DNA of 64,000 nucleotides from Cristatella mucedo (lineage: Eukaryota; Bryozoa; Phylactolaemata; Cristatellidae): positions 1,920,001 through 1,984,000 of the forward strand of contig WPIO01000059.1 of assembly GCA_009760855.2 (NCBI GenBank), read 5' to 3'. A program made the position numbers and the translations under genes. Every line of letters starts with the position of its first letter. Position 1 is the stretch's first letter. The notes beneath the pieces were generated by a model, which worked only from the letters and a program-made list of their open reading frames with translations, was not told the origin of the DNA and made no database searches. Below, in pieces: positions 57,541-64,000 of the stretch.

Positions 57541-59210
57541 ACAACGTGCTATTGCAATCACACGTAAACCTTTGATTGATCGCATACAGATTTTTTGCTA
57601 GCATAGTCTTAGAACATGAGCCAGAGAAAAGTGAGTTAAGAGGCTCTTACGATTCGGGAAATAGAACGCCTTTTCATTGGTTGAAATAGAAGATACAAGG
57701 ATCCAGCATTAAGAAATAAATATTTATTCCCTGCACAGTCAAACTTAGATCAGACAAAGTTTAAATAAAGGAGGTCTAGTTACCAGGGAAGGCGACAGAT
57801 TACTCTCACCATTCACAAAGTGCTGTTGGCGGAACTCAAAAAGAAAGATTCTAAAGAGTGCTTCGAGGCAGCTGCAATGATTTGAAACTGAAGAAGTATC
57901 GTGAGGCACTGACCATTAATTTCCAATATTTATTTATCTATCCTCACGGAAGAAGAGAATGAATTCGCGAAGTCGTCGATAATGGTTGAGCGGTATAATT
58001 GACTTCAGCCACGCGTCTGTCAAAGCAAACCGGACGAGATTGTCCACAACGGTCAGTCAATTTGTGCGATGTAAATTGAGCAAGAATTCCAAAGGGAATA
58101 CCCCGCGATAATGCACTATGAATTCTACGTGTGTACTCTAATTACGAAGTACGACCCTAGCCATTGAAAGAAAACTATCTCGGTTATGCAATGGCCGCCG
58201 TGGGACTCAGTTACAGAGCAGCCCGATTTATTATCATGTATGAAGGAGATTATCGCACGACTTATCATTTTGGCCTGATATAAGGCACAGCTGGAAGCCT
58301 GTTGCTATAGTGCAGTACAGTCTTGCGGTCTAGTACGGTCTTGCGGTCGGTAAGTTCAAGCGCTGCGAGCGAGCTGCTGTAAAGCCTGTTCCCATTCTGA
58401 TTAGACGCCGCCTGTAGTGTCAGCTTTAATACAGGCCCTTGTTGTGCTTTTACATGCACAGTGGTGTTGCTAGGCTGCATGAAAAATATAGGGCTTTGTG
58501 TTGCTATCTTTCCTGTATTGCGAGCTTTAGGTCTTCGTTTGCTGCATGCACTGTAACGCTAGTCGAACTAGTGAGGGCTGAGCGTTCGTAGCAGCGTGAA
58601 GATGAGCCGCCCGCGTTATCGTATGCCCCGCGATATTGAAGAGACAAACAATAGCTCTTGAAGTAGGTCACGCAGGGCGGCTCGAGACTGTGCTGGAAAA
58701 AAATACTAAGTAACCGGGACCTCGGAGCGCCGCGCCTGCTTCGCCTAGGCTGGATCGTGGAAACAGCTGCCGAAGAATGAAGCGCAATTAAAAGACAACG
58801 GAGAAGTTATACGAGGAGGCACGCGCAATCATGACTAGTAGGCAGATTGCTAACAGTAGGAGAAGCTAAAGCTGCAGCCAGCTCGGCGCGTGAGCTGGGC
58901 ATACGGCTTAAAATGAATGCACAGGCGCCGCTTAATTGCTTTGGCACTGCGGTAAACCAACGAGCAGATATGCTTTAGATAAGTCTTAGCCGCATCGATT
59001 TCTGTAGATGATTCATGGAAGATTTTTTCGATTTTTGGACGGAGATCGTACGTACAACTAAGAGAAGGCACTATTAGTGCTCGGTCTCAGGATGAGAGCT
59101 GAGGGTAAAAGTAAATCACTATTGCAGACCGTACGGTTTTATGGTGACTTAAAACTTAGTCGTAACCTTAAACTGTGACCTTTAGTAAAAATGACTGTGC
59201 TATCTTCGCA
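57540..59210 (+). repeat. Promoter-like unit D
   Basis: Similar to unit B from 37,260 and to units A and C. Holds GATTTATTATCATGTATGAA, ATATAAGGCAC at 58,278 and the donor GTAAGT at 58,350. Unlike the others, the stretch before the donor is a short duplication (TCTTGCGGTC twice, once as GCGGTCGG). Lies 2.5 kb upstream of the first coding exon of gene 3. Confidence 0.7.
58278..58351 (+). promoter_or_regulatory. TATA motif and non-coding exon of gene 3
   Basis: ATATAAGG at 58,278, then about 62 bp to the donor GCGGTCG|GTAAGT at 58,350. Arrangement as in unit C but with a longer exon because of the local duplication. Inferred from conservation. Confidence 0.5.
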
Positions 59211-59399
59211 CAAGGTTCTACTTAATTACAGTTGCTTCGCTTGACAAAATTTTGGCCTACCAAGATTCTCGTGGATTTTCGAATCCTACCTTCAATAATC
59301 TCAGGTCTGTATGGTTGTTGACTCTGGACGTGTTGACTTTGAAATGCCGTATCTGAGTCAAGTCTATTCTTGGAAATTTGCGTATAAACCCTGGCAAAA

Positions 59400-59610
59400 C
59401 GTGGCTACCATCATACTTGCTCTCTTGACTCTGTCATCCCACCTTCTCTTTCTCTATGTTACCTGAGATGCAGTCTTTGGGTGACCGCATGCACTCTTCA
59501 AGTGAAGTGGTGAGTGGGCTACAAAATTGTGTCCGGCGTAAAACCCATATAGCGTTTGTGTTTTGTTGAGCTACAGATGGAGAAGAGGTACATTGTATTA
59601 AATATCGTGC
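59400..59610 (+). mobile_element. LINE family 2, 3' UTR fragment
   Basis: CTTTCTCTATGTTACCTGAG, a GAATGCACAC-like region, AAACCCATATAGCG and the TTGTGTTTTGTTGAGC end match the 3' end of other family 2 copies. Confidence 0.55.
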
Positions 59611-59754
59611 AGCTTCAGGTGAATTGCGTCTGATGAGCCTATGGGCTTAAGCATGGGTCCAATGCTGTGGACGATTGAAAGCGTCGAGATGTCGAGGTCA
59701 TGATACATTGCTTGAACATCAATTGGATGTTTGTCGTGTCCTAAGAAACAATTG

Positions 59755-60052
59755 CAGAATAATAATAATAATAATAATATTGCACTTGATAAAGCGCCCT
59801 CAGAGAACTTAATCTCTTTCTAGGCGCTTTACATTTGCTGCAAAGTGATATGCAATAGAATAGTAAGTAAAATCATGCTTGAAAAACAAACAAAATAAAT
59901 AATATGGTTAGGGGTGACAGGCACAGGGTCAGCATGCAAATGCGGTTAGTGGCAGCATGCACAGTGTCAGCACGCATAAGCACATCAATGACGAATCACA
60001 GGGACCCACTAAATGCTGTCCTAAATAGGTGTGTTTTTAAGTTTCTTTCATC
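59755..60052 (-). mobile_element. LINE family 1 insertion absent from the paralogous unit
   Basis: An AAT repeat, the hairpin and the 3' UTR up to the start of the coding region. Flanking sequence continues on both sides as at 46,140-46,240 in the gene 2 unit, where no LINE is present. Confidence 0.88.
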
Positions 60053-60762
60053 TTGGCTAATAGTTAGGTAGTCCAGAATTAGGAATGAGGAATGTCGCTA
60101 GCTACTGCGTCTCGGGCTGTCGTACCCTCGTCATGCTGGAACTATTGCTATACTATTACTATTACACTGCTATCCTTGATGTACCTAATAATAATAATTC
60201 TCTGCAAGTTGCTTACTAATAACTAAGCCAAGTGCTATTCACTTCCATTTGCTTTGTTGTTTTTGGCACCAGCCGAAATTCTAGCTGTTATCTTTCTTCG
60301 GATCTACGTATTCGTATCTATGGATTCATCGGCATCTATAGATGTACCATCCCATGTCGTACCAGATATATGCACCTGCGTTTGTCGGATCAAGATGTAA
60401 GGAGAAGATAGCTAGCATGTGCTGTTGATGCAGAGGAGTAGCAAATTAAATAGTTTGAACCAGTTGAATCCCACGGTGACAAAGTGAATCAGGTAAAACG
60501 ACTCCGATCCTTGCAGCTGCATTATGTAGGACTTCCGTCGTCGTGCAGTCATCACCTTTTCATATTTTGATAATAAAGTTTGCCTCTTTTTGCTTAACTT
60601 GCTGAGATGCTCTATCAGCCTTAATAGCAGTGAAGGCTCTTCTGTATCCATATACTAGAGGCTCCGACATGAGCCAGTATTTCTTTTAAGTCTGCCTCTT
60701 TTGCATATATTGTGGAGTTGCTACGAAAGATTTGTTTTTATTGCACCTTCTTAAGGTCAAAC

Positions 60763-63700
60763 ATGGTACACGAAGGAGTCATTGCCAGAGATGTCACCTC
60801 TAACGATGATGCTAAACGTCGTAATGCTGCAGGTGAGGTCAAACTTTCTTGGACGCATAACCGAGCAACCTGTTTTCGGCACCGAGTGCACCATTTGCAT
60901 GATGCACGGCTCTGAGTAAAGGTTCATGGTTGCTCGATGTTTGTGCCGGCCGTGAGTGACGCAATGCTGCCATTCGTTAGTGACCCCGGGTCGGATTTTC
61001 AGCATTCGAATTCTAATTGACTCTACTCATCGTGCTGTCATCTTGTTGTGTCAGGAAAAGGTCATTGCGGGCAGTAAGACGATCGCCTGTCATGTAGCTG
61101 TGCCTGAATAAAGGGATTTCGGTGTACCAATGTGCAGTTAATGGTTGTCCATGGATTCGTAGATTGCTCAACTAATATATTGGCGATCGATTGGATAAAA
61201 CATGGTGCGATTATCATACGGATTAATTCCTTTCTGATCAAGGATGTTGGACTCTAACCTGATGGCTCAATGTGCCTGCAGTCGTTTAGGGCCTTTTAAA
61301 CAGGCTCGACTGGATCAAGCGCCTATACTTCAGTAGGATTCAAACCAATATTGCTTTTGATGCAGAAGTAGTCGCTGTGTACCTCAACTTGATTGCAGAA
61401 CACACTAAAATTAAGCTATGTACCTAATAATTGCGATATAATTAATACAATAGGACACATTTTCTTCTAACTGATCTTTCATGGGCGTTTCACGATTAAG
61501 TTAATGTTACACTTTAAGAACAATCTCAGGAGAACCTTAGCAGTCAAAGAGATGTACTGAGCAGAGTGAGTAGTGAAACGCAACCTATTTTCCGAGTGAC
61601 TGCCCGCTTTCAAACACCAAGCTTTAATCATGCTGAACCTGTGCATGTCTCCCCTAACCATGTTATTCATTTTGTTTGTTTATCAAGCATGATATTACTC
61701 ACCATTCAATTGCATTTCCCTTTGCAGCAAATGCAAAGCGCCTAGAAAGAGATTGAGTTATCTGAGGGCGCTTTATCAAGTGCATAATTATTATAATTAA
61801 TATTATTATATATGAGAGCTCGTAGAAATACTAGAAAGGTACTTTCCTGGGTGGGTGATATTTACCAGAAGGGGTGAAAAACAGTACCTGCTTGTGGAAT
61901 ACATTAATCATGATCAGAGAAAGAAAACGACACGACGAAATAGAGTAGCAAGCGATGAGCCTTTACTTTACGGACAAGTAATATCTCGGGTGAATGCCTT
62001 GCCAATTTAATAGTTAAATTTCTAGATTCACCTCTTTAAGAGGTCTTCATGTGATTTAAAATAATTTGACCCTCTTGGAAATCTTAGAATCCTATTTCCT
62101 CGTGATTTAGTACATTTCCGGCGGAACTCCTGCAATGTGCTTTTATTATGTTTCAGAACAGGCGATGGGCGTCGATGCTGCACAGTACCAAAACTCTTTA
62201 CAATTTCACTGGTGTCCTGCTAGCAAAAAATTCTGGGGGAGAGAGTCAGTGACAGATTTTTGATCTACCCTCATGCCATATAATTGTGGTAATATACTAA
62301 CACGAATGAGCATCATGGTAACCGATCGGCTTAACGAAAATACCGAATCTATTAGTATGTCTGCAAAAGGATTAGCCATAATGCAATAGTACTTGCTGCA
62401 CGACAAGTTAGCACACATGCTGGCAGAAGTTCCAAATCAAAGGTTACGAAAGCGTGAGAGCTTTGTGTATCAGCCTAGGAATTAAGAAGCTAAATGTGGT
62501 GCAGTTTTCTGTGCTGCCGATACTCAGCATCTCTAGCATAGAATGATTTGCATCAATCTATCCATAATATCGTATTCCTACTTTCAATCTAATGGCAACT
62601 GCGAGAAGATATGAAAGTAAGCTGAATCTGTGGACTGTAGCTGTTGATGCCTATTGGTTCTGAATGCTGTGTGATGCAATTATTAGCGCTTTAGCTGACA
62701 GAGGCAACTACGTAGACAATCCTAAAGTCATCTGTAGCACGGCTGCACATCCCGTGAATGTCCAAATGCATGTGTGGCCTGGGACGCTTAGGTGGACCCG
62801 GTGCAGTTACCTTGAAATGCAGCCTAAGCTAATCATGGCATGGCATTGGAGTTGAGTGCATAATAGCATTCGAAAGGGGCATTGGAAATCACTACTGATG
62901 TGCATTTAGAGAACCGTCTTCTTTGAAAACAAATAACCGAATGAGCAGCCAACGAATGCAACCGTGAATTAGCTGTGTTAATAGCTGAACACTGGGCAAG
63001 TTTAGAAAAGCTACCTGACTCACCTTGCTTACCTGTCGTGACTAAATTCAGCACTGAGGGGCATGTGCAGAAATATTACGAGGCTGAATGCAAGACCATC
63101 CATCCTTTTTGCAACGGAGCAGTAGACCATCGAAAAGTATCATATTGATGCAATATTCAAGCTAATCTAGTGAAATGACCTGCCAACTAGAGTACCATGC
63201 GCATGCACGGCATTCAATTAGAAGAAGGTGCCTAGTAAAAGTAGACATAAATGCAGAAAATGTTATGCAAAATAACCCTAATTTCAGAACTTGCCTAATA
63301 CATATAAAATTCCATATGGAAACTGACATGATTACATGATGCAATATAGTTATGATATTATATTTCCAAAAAGCAATATTATTTCTGATAAGTTTGTATT
63401 TATTAGTAGCATCTCTTTTCTTATTATTAGCAATGTGGGAATATTTGCTTCCCCTTGTAGCTGCAGCTGTGATGCAGCTTAAGAAGTCAGTAATGCAGTC
63501 CAACACCGAAAAGTGGTACTGCATTTTAGCGTATAGAAATTGAAGCTAATTTTGTAAAAGAACCTGACAACGTGGCTGTGTCAGAGTCTCTCTTGTCTCG
63601 TGCAGTACTCTGTCGCAACCTGCACTCACTCAATGCAGCATCTTCGTTGTAGTAGATGAGCAGCCAGGACTGCACTTCGGCCCTGCCTCCAGCAGCTTCA

Positions 63701-64000
63701 TGGCGCCTCTCTCGAGCTTAAGTTTGTCTGTGACACCTGAAGGGCATCTGCTGCTGGCTAGCTTGCTGCATGGCCTTAAGGAATACAGCCAGAGCGGCAT
63801 TGAGCTGAGCTCCTGGCAACATGTGAAGCACAGCGAGAATGTTATTGAAAACCTCATTTCAGTAGAGTCTCTGCAGGACGGACGAGCTGTTGTGGGATTG
63901 CTGCTATCCACGTCTGATGATAGGATGCGCCTCCTGGTGTTAAGACGCACCTCTGACGCTACTGCTGCAGGCAACCAGTGGAAGTGGGTCGAGGACGCGC
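60763..64000 (+). CDS. Beta-propeller-like protein, family member 3, cut by the window end
   Basis: Coding exon 1 is 60,763-60,832: the same 70 nt length as in gene 2, acceptor CTTCTTAAG, donor G|GTGAGG. Exon 2 starts at 63,656 after GTTGTAGTAG and is open to the last base of the window: EQPGLHFGPASSSF, LSVTPEGHLLLASLLHGLKEY, LISVESLQDGRAVVGLL and KWVEDA. Phase agrees with gene 2. No break is visible in the part shown, so it may be functional. Function unknown. Confidence 0.75.
60833..63655 (+). other. Large intron of gene 3
   Basis: GT at 60,833 and AG at 63,655. Holds a LINE family 1 3' copy, the third copy of the duplicated intron block from about 62,640, and otherwise nothing recognised. 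Confidence 0.6.
61630..61812 (+). mobile_element. LINE family 1, short 3' copy
   Basis: 3' UTR from CCTAACCATGTTATTCATTT, hairpin GCGCCTAGAAAGAGATTGAG...GGGCGCTT, and an ATTATT-type tail. Inside the large intron of gene 3. Confidence 0.88.

Overview
The window looks like nuclear DNA from a ciliated metazoan, probably an invertebrate. The evidence is spliced genes with consensus GT-AG introns, a recognisable ortholog of the axonemal protein CFAP69, abundant LINEs and SINEs, microsatellites, and no operons. I cannot name the species from sequence alone.

Layout. (1) From 0.5 to 8.1 kb on the minus strand lie the first seven exons of a CFAP69 gene, whose introns carry CAG and GA repeats, a SINE and two LINE fragments. 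The gene runs off the left edge. (2) From 8.2 to 10.9 kb is non-coding DNA with decayed LINE 3' ends. (3) From 10.96 to 20.2 kb is an AT-rich island holding the broken genes of a Maverick/Polinton- or adintovirus-like element: a protein-primed type B DNA polymerase, several short or interrupted ORFs, and on the minus strand an HNH-AP2 endonuclease invaded by a 15-bp minisatellite. A second small island of the same character is at 53.6-55.15 kb. (4) From 20.8 kb to the right edge lies a lineage-specific family of beta-propeller-like genes with its duplicated flanks. There is an intact single-ORF member (26.5-27.5 kb), a broken member (34.1-34.8 kb), an intact spliced member (46.86-51.22 kb), and a fourth member that is open to the right edge (60.76 kb to >64 kb). 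Four copies of a promoter-like unit (A 20.8, B 38.0, C 44.1, D 58.3 kb) share a TATA-like motif followed by a splice donor. C and D sit upstream of the two spliced genes.

The rest is transposon debris: two LINE families of CR1/L2 type in both orientations, SINEs with tRNA-like heads and LINE-like tails, and a pogo/Tigger-like fragment. LINE family 1 ends in a conserved 3' hairpin followed by ATT repeats. Several LINEs sit in one paralogous unit and not in another, so they date the duplications. All identifications rest on reading translated sequence against remembered families; no database search was run.
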